NCBI GenBank assembly: GCA_002342585.1
Contig: DDQG01000042.1
Coordinates: 22,056-86,055, forward strand
Direction: 5' to 3'
DNA: 64,000 bases
Source: Prevotellaceae bacterium UBA2448
GTDB lineage: Bacteria; Bacteroidota; Bacteroidia; Bacteroidales; Bacteroidaceae
A program made the translations under genes and the position numbers. Shown in pieces: positions 44,011 through 53,012 of this stretch. Position 1 is the first letter of the stretch. Every line of letters starts with the position of its first letter. The notes under the pieces were generated by a model that was given only the letters and a program-made list of their open reading frames with translations, did not search any database and had not been told where the DNA came from.

Positions 44011-47000
44011 TTACTTCACGAAGAGCTTCTTAACTGTGCCGTTAGCGTACTTCACAATGTTCAGACCCTTCTGGAGCTGAGCTACTGGAGTACCAGAAGC
44101 TGTGTAGATAGCTACTATTTCAGCCTCAGCAGCAGCTTCAACACCTTCAACCTCCATTGGGTTGCCAGAGATTTCCTTCTGGCTTTCACCACCGAAGTAA
44201 GTGAGAGTGAAGTTATCACATACGAACCAACGAGCAGTCATCTTACCAGAAGTCTGGAAACCGATAGTTACTGTCTCACCTTCGTTTACTGTGAAGAATA
44301 CAGAGTAAGTATCGTACTTTTCTGTACAAGTCTCTTCCTGAACAGCAACTGGGTCAGAAGAGAAGTAAGTAGTGTCGCTCTCTTCTGTGTATGTAGCTGC
44401 ATAGAGGAATGCACGACCTGGGTTCTCTGGGTCTGCCTGACCATTGAGTGAGTTAGAAGCCTGAGCTGTGAGCTGGTAAGTACCAACTGGGAGAACTGAG
44501 ATGTTCTGCCAGATGTTGAACTGGAGGCTTGCTGGGTCGTTGTTCCAGAATTCGATTGACTGACCTTCGATACCTGCTGCGAGAGAAGGACCGTTTCCGC
44601 CATTCTTAGTGTACTGCCAAGCAACTGTAGCACCCTGTTCGATATCTGCATTTGCAATAACAGCAGTCATATCTACTGGGTTCTCATCAGAAGCATCCTG
44701 AGCACCACCTGGAACCTTCAGAGCTGCAATAGCATCCTGGAGACTAACTGTGAGAGCATTAACCTCTTCTGTAGTAAGAGCTGAGATAGCATCATCTGTA
44801 GCATCCTCATTCAACAGAGTTGTAGCAGCATTAATAGCTTCTTGAGATGGATTGTAATCAGACATTTCATTGTTCATGAAGTCATCGAGAGCTGTGCGAG
44901 CATCGCGGCACTTAGTAACTGCCTCAACGTTTTCATTTGCGGATTTCTGGACCTCTGCCACTGTCTTAATACCATCATTAACATCATCGATAGCCTTAAT
45001 AAGTACTTCTTCGTCTTCGCTTGAATCGTTAATGCCTTCTGCGTCGTCAACCAAGCCAAGAGCATCGTTGTAAACTTCAGCAATTACTGAAGCAACAGGA
45101 GATGTGATGTCATCCGTATAGTCGCCTGCATAGCTGTTGAGAGCCTCAGCATCAGTATTGAGTGTTTCAATAGCACCTGCGAGTTCGTTGTGGAGGTCGC
45201 TTATATCAGAACCATTGTAACAGATTGAGAACTGATACCAAGTTACCCAGTTAGCATCTTCCATCTGGACAGCAGTTACACCAAATGTGAGGTCGCCTTC
45301 CTTAGTAAGAACTGTAGCAGCAGATGCGTTGTAGTTATCTTCATAATCTGGGTCATTGAAAATCTTTGAAGCACCAGTACGATCGTTGATTACAAATACG
45401 CTTCCTGCAGCTGCAAGACCGGTGTATGCATCTGATGTATCAAATGTTACAGAAGCAACATTCTGCATGTCAGCCTTAGAAGCACCTGCAAATACATAAG
45501 CTCCGGTTGTACCACCACCTTCGTAAGCATCGATGTTTACATCGTTAGAACCGATGCGATAGAAGCCCTTAGTAGCTACTGTATATTTACCCTTTGGCAA
45601 TTTTTCAATAACCTTGCTTGCCTTGAATGGAGTGTTGTTAAAGATTTCAGCTACACCATTCTGTACAGAAATGCTACCCTTAGTAGTTGTCCAACCTTCG
45701 TAGTTGCCATTCTCGCCAATACCTGTGAAGAGAATAGAGATATCGATACCATCGCCGGCAATCTTATCACCAGAAGCAACAAGAGCATCCCAGTCTGCCT
45801 GAACACCTGTCTTGATAACAGTAGGAAGTGAGCTGATGATTTCGTTGATTCTGTCTGTGCTCAGTTTGTAGTCGCTGAGACCAGTTTCCTCTATTTCGTC
45901 ACCAAGAGGATCGAGAGCAGAAGCAGTATTCTTATAACCTGCCTCAGCTGTGTATTTCTCGCGAGCAGCATAGAAATCACCACCTTCATTGAAGAAAGCA
46001 TCGAGTTTCTTGTATGCAGCAATACTTGCGTTTGCTTCGTTTACAAGACCAGAGAGTTTTTCGTAAGCAGCCTGGTTAGCCTCTGTATCTGTGCTTTCCG
46101 CATCGATAAGCTTCTGACCTGCTTCAATTGCCTCTTCAAGAGCCTTTTCAGTTACTGTGTAGAATGGTTCGCCACTTGCAAGAATCTTGTTACCACCAGA
46201 AACGGCAGCCTTAAGAGCAAACATAGATGGGTCGATACCAGAACCTACATATACGAGTGAGATACCGTCTGTGAAGAAGTGAGGCATTGAACCAGAACCC
46301 TTGTTGACTGACTTGTAACCAAGTGAGAAGTAACCTGAAGTTTCTTCCTCAAGAGTGAACTTGATTTCATCCTTTGTCCACTGACCTACAGGGAATGTCA
46401 GGTTGTTTGAGAGATATTCCTTACCGTCATCAGAAACGAAACCGATAAGGTTCTTTTCTATAGCATCAGTACCACCTGTGTTGTAGTAAGACATGGTCAG
46501 AGTATAGTCACCTGCAGGAAGTGTTACAGCCTGCTTGTACTGCACTGGCATAGTCCAACATGTTACGAAACCGAGAACCTTGCCTTCTGAAGAGCCGTCA
46601 GACATGACAGTCGGAACAACATAATCCTTTCCGCCAAGGAATGCACCGCTACCGATTGCATATACACCGGAAGCACATCCATTGTCGGTCTTCTGTCTTT
46701 CCCAGCCTGTGAGAGGAAGCATACTGTAGTTAGTAAGAGGAATGTTGTTCTTAGAACAGTCATAGTCGTAAGTACAGATACCGCCTACTACTGGTTCATC
46801 CTCGTCGAAGTGAGAGTTTACGATGAAATAAGAAGAAAGGTCTGTTACACCAGATTCGTTAATCTTAGTCTGAGCCTCGATAGCAGCCTCAACCTGTGCA
46901 AGAGTAGCAGATGGGTTGTTATATACTGCCTCAGAAGCAGATGTATCTACATTGTAAACCTTACCAATGTTGATGAGGTCGAGAAGTGTTGCCTTTGCCT

Positions 47001-47772
47001 CAGCAATCTCTTCTACAAGAACCTCTGCTTCGTCAACTGTGTAAATCTTCACATTCTCTATGAAGAGGTGCTCTGTGCTTGCAGAACCAACACCACCATC
47101 TACGAAACCAAGAGTAACCTTTCCTGCTGTCTCTGCATCAAGTTTAACGAGAACAGTATCTTCTACCCATTCACCAACAGGGTAATTTGTCTTATCAGAC
47201 ACAAATTTTGCCTCACCTGCAGCGAAACCGAATTCGTTGCTTTTGAGCGCAGCTGTACCTGAAGCATTGTAAATCTTAAATACAATGATGTAGTAACCTG
47301 CTGAAAGGGTTACATCCTGAGAGTAGATTGGTGTATAACCATTTCCACTCCATACACTCGTAATACCAAGAGCTGTCGTACCTGCCTCGCCAATAGCGTA
47401 ATATGCCCCCCCCAGTCCGATAGGATTCTCGATTTCATCGATTTCAAGTGCATCATAAACCGGGAAGATACCTCCTACCTTAGCGTCGCGAGGGTCATCG
47501 TTAGTGGTACGCTTGATGTTGTCAGTAGGGTTGTTTGCTGTCCAACCTTCTACTGGCTGCATACCATAGAGGTCAGTACCATCAGAACCTGCACCATTGT
47601 CGTCCAAGTCCTTCGCATAAGTACGGACTGTACGAGCAACTGGAGTCATAGCGCTGAAGTCGGGATTAGTCAACTTCGAAGACGTGATGTCTTCCTTTCC
47701 TGTGTATCCGTAAGCCATGCTGCAGAATACACTCGCTACAAATAGTAGCGCAAGAGAGTAGAACTTTCTCAT
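44011..47772 (-). CDS. Large secreted multidomain surface protein (1253 residues)
   Basis: The ATG at 47772 starts a signal peptide (MRKFYSLALLFVASVFCSM, to about 22). Beta-sandwich modules follow at about 55-240, 310-507 and 677-854; the first two share GGICTYDYD/VGGIFPVYD-like starts, YPVGEW/FPVGQW and a closing strand. Helical bundles lie between them (about 255-305, 520-640, 860-1025). A carbohydrate-binding-like module (about 1031-1194) has NGGNGPSL, NSLNGQA and ARWFVCDNFTLTYF and is clearly related to one in the 2265-residue protein. The C-terminal tail (IYTASGTPV, LQKGLNIVKYANGTV, KKLFVK) resembles type IX sorting signals. Probably a glycan-binding surface protein or adhesin. It is monocistronic. 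Confidence 0.8.
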   Translation of the reverse strand: MRKFYSLALLFVASVFCSMAYGYTGKEDITSSKLTNPDFSAMTPVARTVRTYAKDLDDNGAGSDGTDLYGMQPVEGWTANNPTDNIKRTTNDDPRDAKVGGIFPVYDALEIDEIENPIGLGGAYYAIGEAGTTALGITSVWSGNGYTPIYSQDVTLSAGYYIIVFKIYNASGTAALKSNEFGFAAGEAKFVSDKTNYPVGEWVEDTVLVKLDAETAGKVTLGFVDGGVGSASTEHLFIENVKIYTVDEAEVLVEEIAEAKATLLDLINIGKVYNVDTSASEAVYNNPSATLAQVEAAIEAQTKINESGVTDLSSYFIVNSHFDEDEPVVGGICTYDYDCSKNNIPLTNYSMLPLTGWERQKTDNGCASGVYAIGSGAFLGGKDYVVPTVMSDGSSEGKVLGFVTCWTMPVQYKQAVTLPAGDYTLTMSYYNTGGTDAIEKNLIGFVSDDGKEYLSNNLTFPVGQWTKDEIKFTLEEETSGYFSLGYKSVNKGSGSMPHFFTDGISLVYVGSGIDPSMFALKAAVSGGNKILASGEPFYTVTEKALEEAIEAGQKLIDAESTDTEANQAAYEKLSGLVNEANASIAAYKKLDAFFNEGGDFYAAREKYTAEAGYKNTASALDPLGDEIEETGLSDYKLSTDRINEIISSLPTVIKTGVQADWDALVASGDKIAGDGIDISILFTGIGENGNYEGWTTTKGSISVQNGVAEIFNNTPFKASKVIEKLPKGKYTVATKGFYRIGSNDVNIDAYEGGGTTGAYVFAGASKADMQNVASVTFDTSDAYTGLAAAGSVFVINDRTGASKIFNDPDYEDNYNASAATVLTKEGDLTFGVTAVQMEDANWVTWYQFSICYNGSDISDLHNELAGAIETLNTDAEALNSYAGDYTDDITSPVASVIAEVYNDALGLVDDAEGINDSSEDEEVLIKAIDDVNDGIKTVAEVQKSANENVEAVTKCRDARTALDDFMNNEMSDYNPSQEAINAATTLLNEDATDDAISALTTEEVNALTVSLQDAIAALKVPGGAQDASDENPVDMTAVIANADIEQGATVAWQYTKNGGNGPSLAAGIEGQSIEFWNNDPASLQFNIWQNISVLPVGTYQLTAQASNSLNGQADPENPGRAFLYAATYTEESDTTYFSSDPVAVQEETCTEKYDTYSVFFTVNEGETVTIGFQTSGKMTARWFVCDNFTLTYFGGESQKEISGNPMEVEGVEAAAEAEIVAIYTASGTPVAQLQKGLNIVKYANGTVKKLFVK

Positions 47773-47914
47773 GTCCAATTGTTTTAAAAGATTAGTAATA
47801 ATGTTTGTTAATTATATTAGACCATTTGGTTTATATCGAACACCTAAAAACGTATGTAATTTTCACGTTTGGGTGCAAAGTAAGCAGAAATATTTTTATT
47901 ACACATAATTTATT

Positions 47915-47948
47915 AAAAAAAAATTGCCACTTTGTTACAAAGTGACAA
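47915..47948 (-). terminator. Terminator of the topA-aroK-speA operon
   Basis: TTGCCACTTTG (47924-47934) pairs with CAAAGTGACAA (47938-47948), one mismatch, followed on the minus strand by nine T (complement of 47915-47923). It is 56 bp past the speA stop. Confidence 0.88.
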
Positions 47949-48003
47949 CTATTTATACATTTTTGATAAAAATGCTATTTAAATGTCCTTTTTCAGAAAT
48001 AAT

Positions 48004-49899
48004 TTATTCCAGATAAGTATATCCGTAAAGTCCGCTTCGATAAGTATCGAGGAATTCCTTACCTTCTTCGAGGGTTACCTTGCCCTCCTTGATAGCCTGC
48101 TTCACCCATACCTCGAGCGAACGAACCATCTTCTTTGGTTCGTACTGAACATAACTGAGTACATCAGCTACAGTTTCCCCATCAATGACATTCTTGATGT
48201 GATAGCCTTCCTTGTCTGTTACCACATGAACAGCATTGGTGTCGCCAAAGAGGTTGTGCATATCTCCAAGAATTTCCTGGTAAGCACCTACGAGGAACAC
48301 ACCTATGTAGTACGATCCTTTCTTCTTGTCGAGAGTATGTACAGGAATGAAGTGGTTAACACCACCTTCTGTAGAGAAATTGGCGATTTTACCGTCAGAA
48401 TCACAGGTGATATCCTGAATTGTGGCATTGCGGTCTGGACGTTCAGTAAGTCTCTGGATTGGCATGATTGGGAATATCTGGTCGATAGCCCAACTGTCAG
48501 GCAGAGAATGGAAGAGTGAGAAGTTGCAGAAGTATTTGTCGGCAAGGTTCTTCTCCAGCGAACGAAGTTCCTCTGGCATGTGTTTCATCGAATGTCCCAG
48601 TATGTTTACCTCACGAGCCACAGCCCAGTACATTCGTTCTATCTCAGCACGAGTGCGAAGGTCGAGCATTCCGTGTGCGAAGAGGTCGAGTGCCTCCTCA
48701 CGAATCTGCTGGGCATCGTGCCAATTCTCAAGCATATTTCTCTGGTTCAGGTTGCACCATATATCGTACAAGTCCTTTGCCAGTTCGTGATCATCTTCTC
48801 CTACCACGAATTCATCGGGCATTGCAGGCACTTCTGTAGTTTCCAGCACTTCGATAACAAGTACGGAATGATGGGCTGCCAACGAACGACCTCCCTCTGT
48901 TATGATGTTGGGATGAGGTATCTCATTGCTGTTGCTTGCCTCTACAAATGTATAGACGCAGTTGTTGACATATTCTTGTATAGAGTAGTTGACGGACGAC
49001 TCTGAACTGGAAGAGCGAGAACCGTCATAATCGACTCCGAGTCCACCACCACAATCGACGAATTCAACGGCAAATCCCATCTTTCTCAACTGCACATAGA
49101 ACATGCTTGCTTCACGAAGCGCATTCTGAATGCGACGAATCTTTGTAATCTGACTGCCTATGTGGAAATGGATTAGTTTCAGACAGTCTTTCATATCGTT
49201 TTCTTCGATATACTTCAAGGCACCAAGGAGTTCGCCTGAAGTGAGTCCGAACTTACTTGCATCGCCTCCACTCTCTTCCCACTTACCCGAACCGGAAGCT
49301 GCCAACTTAATACGAATGCCGATATTAGGACGAACACCCAGTTTCTTAGCTACACGAGTAATAATTTCCAGTTCGTTGAATTTCTCCACAACGATGAATA
49401 TACGTTTTCCCATCTTATGGGCAAGGAGTGCCAATTCGATGTAATCCTGGTCTTTATATCCGTTGCAGACGATGATAGAGTCGCTATCCATATTGACAGC
49501 AAGGACTGCATGAAGTTCTGGCTTAGAACCAGCCTCAAGACCGAGGTTGAACTTTTTGCCGTGTTTGATTACCTCTTCAACGACAGGAGAAATCTGGTTT
49601 ACCTTGATAGGATAGATGACAAAACTCTCGCCCTTAAATTCGTATTCCTTTGCTGCCTTCGCAAAACAAGTAGATGTCTTCTCAATGCGATTATCGATGA
49701 TGTCTGGGAAACGCACCAGAACAGGTGCCGACACATCGCGCAACGACAACTCATCCATAACTTCCCTCAAGTCCACCTCAACACCATCTTTCTTCGGAGT
49801 TACAGCAACATTACCTTTTTCGTTAATGTGAAAATAGTTGACTCCCCAGCCATTTATGCCGTAAAGTTCATTGGAGTCTTCAATTCGCCACTTTCTCAT
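48004..49899 (-). CDS. speA: Biosynthetic arginine decarboxylase
   Basis: A PLP enzyme that makes agmatine from arginine for polyamine synthesis. The 631-residue protein has the fold III decarboxylase features: the PLP-lysine in YPIKVNQ (about residue 98), the HFHIGSQ segment, the glycine-rich phosphate loop DCGGGLGVDYDG, and ITEGGRSLAAHH. Length fits the SpeA family of about 630-660 residues. It overlaps aroK by 20 bp and is the last gene before a strong terminator. Confidence 0.96.
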   Translation of the reverse strand: MRKWRIEDSNELYGINGWGVNYFHINEKGNVAVTPKKDGVEVDLREVMDELSLRDVSAPVLVRFPDIIDNRIEKTSTCFAKAAKEYEFKGESFVIYPIKVNQISPVVEEVIKHGKKFNLGLEAGSKPELHAVLAVNMDSDSIIVCNGYKDQDYIELALLAHKMGKRIFIVVEKFNELEIITRVAKKLGVRPNIGIRIKLAASGSGKWEESGGDASKFGLTSGELLGALKYIEENDMKDCLKLIHFHIGSQITKIRRIQNALREASMFYVQLRKMGFAVEFVDCGGGLGVDYDGSRSSSSESSVNYSIQEYVNNCVYTFVEASNSNEIPHPNIITEGGRSLAAHHSVLVIEVLETTEVPAMPDEFVVGEDDHELAKDLYDIWCNLNQRNMLENWHDAQQIREEALDLFAHGMLDLRTRAEIERMYWAVAREVNILGHSMKHMPEELRSLEKNLADKYFCNFSLFHSLPDSWAIDQIFPIMPIQRLTERPDRNATIQDITCDSDGKIANFSTEGGVNHFIPVHTLDKKKGSYYIGVFLVGAYQEILGDMHNLFGDTNAVHVVTDKEGYHIKNVIDGETVADVLSYVQYEPKKMVRSLEVWVKQAIKEGKVTLEEGKEFLDTYRSGLYGYTYLE

Positions 49900-50407
49900 T
49901 TATCAGATTTGCGTAGTTATTAATTTGTTCTTGGGTGTGAATAACACTAATGTCTATAATGTGCTTTGCCTTAGAATAGAAAGGCAGGCGTTTTTGCAAG
50001 TTTTCCTCGATGAAACCGATTAATTCGTCTGGTGACTTCCCCTGTATAAGAGGACGCTGGGTCTTTCCCATCAAGAGGTGTTCCTTCAGCACTTCGGGAG
50101 TGGCACGAAGGAATACTGTCTCACCCTGCTGATTCAGGTAGTCCATATTATCGGAGAAACAGGGTGTGCCTCCACCACAACTGATGATGACATCCTCAAA
50201 TTCCGCTACCTCATGAAGCATGTTCTTCTCCACTTCGCGGAAACCTGCCTCACCTTTCTCAGCAAATATCTGAGGAATGGTCTTGTGGGTGCGACTCTCT
50301 ATATACTGATCCAAATCGTAGAAGGGGCGCTTAGTCACTCTGGCAAGAGCCTTGCCAAGAGTGGTTTTGCCGGCACCCATATAACCTATGAGGATGATTC
50401 GTTTCAT
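49880..50407 (-). CDS. aroK: Shikimate kinase
   Basis: Phosphorylates shikimate in aromatic amino acid synthesis. The 175-residue protein has the Walker A loop GYMGAGKTT (8-16), the shikimate-binding DLDQYIE and FREVE segments, SCGGGTP, and the lid motif with QRPLIQ. It starts 9 bp after topA and overlaps speA, so the three share a transcript although their pathways differ. Confidence 0.96.
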   Translation of the reverse strand: MKRIILIGYMGAGKTTLGKALARVTKRPFYDLDQYIESRTHKTIPQIFAEKGEAGFREVEKNMLHEVAEFEDVIISCGGGTPCFSDNMDYLNQQGETVFLRATPEVLKEHLLMGKTQRPLIQGKSPDELIGFIEENLQKRLPFYSKAKHIIDISVIHTQEQINNYANLINEKVAN

Positions 50408-50416
50408 CGGTCTGTA

Positions 50417-52771
50417 TTACTTACGGGGACGACGTGTGGTGCGCTTCGCAGGTGCCTCACCCTGAGCATCTATGATTTCCTTACATTGCTCATAGGTAAG
50501 AGTCAGAGGATCTTTCACAGAACGAGGAATCTTATAGTTGGCATTCTTATACTTGATATAAGGACCAAATCTACCATTCATCACCTCCATATGCTTGTCT
50601 TCCTCGAAGGTCTTCAGGTGGTTTGATTTCTCTGTTTCACGCTGCTGCTTGATAAGTGCTACAGCCTCATCCAAAGTGATTTCAAGAGGATCTACATCCT
50701 TAGGAATAGAAACATATTTCTTTGCATGATTTACATATGCACCATAGCGACCTGCACCAATAGTTACTTCAGAACCCTCGAATTCACCGAGATTACGAGG
50801 CAACTTAAACAGTTCGAGGGCTTCGTCGAGGGTGATAGTCTGAACGGACTGATCTGTCTTGAGCTGAGCAAAACGAGGATGCTCTGTCTCACTGGCAGTA
50901 CCAATCTGAACCATCGGACCATAACGGCCTATCTTAACTGTTACAGTGAATCCTGATTTAGGGTCAGTACCAAGAACTCTTTCTCCTACCTTATACTCAG
51001 AACGCTCATGCATAGCTGTCTCGATAGTAGGTTCGAAGTCTTTGTAGAAGTCAGTCATAACAGTCTTCCAGTCTTCACGTCCTTCTGCGATTTCATCGAA
51101 GTCTTTCTCCACACGAGCTGTGAAGTTGTAATCTACAATTGAAGGGAAGTGTTCTGTGAGGAAGTCGTTTACAATAACACCTATATCTGTTGGCAGAAGT
51201 TTTCCTTTCTCATTACCGAATACCTCTGACTTCTGTGTAGTCTTTATAACGAATTCACCGGCTTTTTTGCCGTCTGGAACAAGCGACAATACTGTGAATT
51301 TACGTTTTTCGCCTTTCTTATCACCCTTCTCTACATAATCGCGCTGCTGGATAGTGGAGATGGTAGGAGCATAGGTAGAAGGACGACCAATGCCGAGTTC
51401 TTCCATCTTCTTAACCAGACTTGCTTCTGTATAGCGAAGTGGGTGCTGGCTGAATCGTTCTGTAGAAGTAATCTCATCCACACCCATCACAGTACCTTTC
51501 TTCACTGCTGGCAGGATTACTCCGTCCTCATCTTCCTGTACAAGTGCATCATCATCGTAGCTCTCACGATAAACTCGCAAGAAACCGTCGAAGGTGATTA
51601 CTTCACCAGAAGCAGTAAATACCATTCCATCAGGAGCATTTGATGGAGTGATGGTGATAGTTGTCTTCTCTGCTTCTGCTTCAGCCATCTGACAAGCTAC
51701 TGTACGTTTCCAGATAAGGTCGTAAAGACGACGTTCCTGAGATGTACCAGCTATCTCGTGCTGAGAGATGTATGTAGGACGGATTGCTTCGTGTGCTTCC
51801 TGTGCACCCTTGCTGCTTGTGTGGAATTTGCGTGGATGACTGTATTTTTCGCCATGCATCTGTATTATTTCATCCTTTGCAGTATTGATGCAAAGTGAAG
51901 AGAGGTTTACAGAGTCTGTACGCATGTATGTGATATGTCCGCTTTCGTAAAGTCTCTGTGCCACAATCATTGTCTGTGAAACAGTAAATCCAAGCTTACG
52001 GGCTGCTTCCTGCTGCAGGGTTGACGTAGTGAATGGAGGTGCAGGGAATTTCTTTATCGGTTTCTTATCTATGTCGGTAACCTTAAACGAACATCCCTTG
52101 CAACTCTCAAGGAAGGCACGAGCCTCATCTTCTGTCTTGAAAGAATGGTTGAGTGTAGCCTTCAACTGCTGACCATCAACAGTGAAAATGGCATTTACAC
52201 GGAAACTGCTCTCGCTTTGGAAACTTTCTATCTCGCGTTCGCGCTCTACGATGAGACGAACTGCTACAGACTGAACACGACCTGCCGACAGACTTGGTTT
52301 CAACTTACGCCACAATACTGGAGAGAGTTTGAAACCAACCACACGGTCGAGCACGCGACGTGCCTGCTGTGCGTTGACAAGTCCCATATCGATAGTTCTC
52401 GGATGCTTGATAGCCTCCAAGATAGCTGTCTGAGTGATTTCGTGGAAAACAATTCGTTTTGCCACCTTGGGGTCAAGACCCAGTACCTGACTCAAGTGCC
52501 ATGAAATAGCTTCTCCTTCGCGGTCCTCATCGGATGCGAGCCAGACTGTCTCTGCCTCCTTAGCATTTTTCTTCAGTTCGCTAACAAGACGATTCTTGTC
52601 ACTTGGAATTTCATAGACTGGTGAGAAATCAGACAAGTCAACACTCATCTCCTTTGATTTCAAGTCACGGATATGTCCGTAACTCGACATCACCTTATAG
52701 TCTTTTCCAAGAAATTTTTCCAGCGTCTTTGCCTTTGCTGGTGACTCGACAATAACTAAATTCTTCTGCAT
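50417..52771 (-). CDS. topA: DNA topoisomerase I
   Basis: Relaxes negative supercoils. The 784-residue protein has the N-terminal Toprim domain (VESPAKAKT, DEDREGEAI), the topoisomerase IA core with catalytic Tyr282 (TYMRTDSVNLS), and C-terminal repeat domains (about 600-770; GRYGPMVQIG, GRYGAYVNHA, GRFGPYIKYK) instead of the cysteine zinc fingers of E. coli TopA. It ends in a basic tail (KRTTRRPRK). A canonical promoter lies 76 bp upstream. It is first in an operon with aroK and speA. Confidence 0.97.
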   Translation of the reverse strand: MQKNLVIVESPAKAKTLEKFLGKDYKVMSSYGHIRDLKSKEMSVDLSDFSPVYEIPSDKNRLVSELKKNAKEAETVWLASDEDREGEAISWHLSQVLGLDPKVAKRIVFHEITQTAILEAIKHPRTIDMGLVNAQQARRVLDRVVGFKLSPVLWRKLKPSLSAGRVQSVAVRLIVEREREIESFQSESSFRVNAIFTVDGQQLKATLNHSFKTEDEARAFLESCKGCSFKVTDIDKKPIKKFPAPPFTTSTLQQEAARKLGFTVSQTMIVAQRLYESGHITYMRTDSVNLSSLCINTAKDEIIQMHGEKYSHPRKFHTSSKGAQEAHEAIRPTYISQHEIAGTSQERRLYDLIWKRTVACQMAEAEAEKTTITITPSNAPDGMVFTASGEVITFDGFLRVYRESYDDDALVQEDEDGVILPAVKKGTVMGVDEITSTERFSQHPLRYTEASLVKKMEELGIGRPSTYAPTISTIQQRDYVEKGDKKGEKRKFTVLSLVPDGKKAGEFVIKTTQKSEVFGNEKGKLLPTDIGVIVNDFLTEHFPSIVDYNFTARVEKDFDEIAEGREDWKTVMTDFYKDFEPTIETAMHERSEYKVGERVLGTDPKSGFTVTVKIGRYGPMVQIGTASETEHPRFAQLKTDQSVQTITLDEALELFKLPRNLGEFEGSEVTIGAGRYGAYVNHAKKYVSIPKDVDPLEITLDEAVALIKQQRETEKSNHLKTFEEDKHMEVMNGRFGPYIKYKNANYKIPRSVKDPLTLTYEQCKEIIDAQGEAPAKRTTRRPRK

Positions 52772-52846
52772 ATCTTTCTAATCAAAACAAACGGCACCAA
52801 CCGCTTGTTTATATACATTATTAATAGAAATTTTAAAATCGGGGGG

Positions 52847-52877
52847 CAAAGGTAGTGCAAACCGAGAGAAATACAAA
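52847..52877 (-). promoter_or_regulatory. Canonical Bacteroidetes promoter of topA
   Basis: On the minus strand TTTG (52877-52874), a 19-nt spacer and TACCTTTG (52854-52847) match the consensus exactly. It lies within a 34-bp sequence that is repeated at 52963-52996, where the -7 box is changed to TACCGTTC. Confidence 0.82.
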
Positions 52878-52884
52878 ACAAAAA
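52851..52884. repeat. 34-bp direct repeat, copy 1 (promoter-bearing)
   Basis: Starts GGTAGTGCAAACCGAGAG and is identical to 52963-52996. A related inverted stretch (TTTTGTTTTGCATTTC) lies between the copies, near 52908. Confidence 0.88.
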
Positions 52885-52962
52885 GTGTAAAAAAAAAGTT
52901 TTTTGCTTTTGTTTTGCATTTCCGAGGTGCAGCCTACCTTGCACGAGCGAAGCGAAGTGAAC

Positions 52963-52996
52963 GGTAGTGCAAACCGAGAGAAATACAAAACAAAAA
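52963..52996. repeat. 34-bp direct repeat, copy 2
   Basis: Same 34 bp as 52851-52884 but preceded by AAC instead of CAAA, which destroys the -7 box on the minus strand. Its A-rich end doubles as the T-tract of the ruvB terminator. Confidence 0.88.
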
Positions 52997-53012
52997 AGGC
53001 GACTTTCAGTCG
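52991..53012 (-). terminator. ruvB terminator containing the stop codon
   Basis: CGACT (53000-53004) and AGTCG (53008-53012) form a short hairpin followed on the minus strand by CC and a T-run. The TGA stop of ruvB spans the loop and first stem base (53008-53006). Confidence 0.65.
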
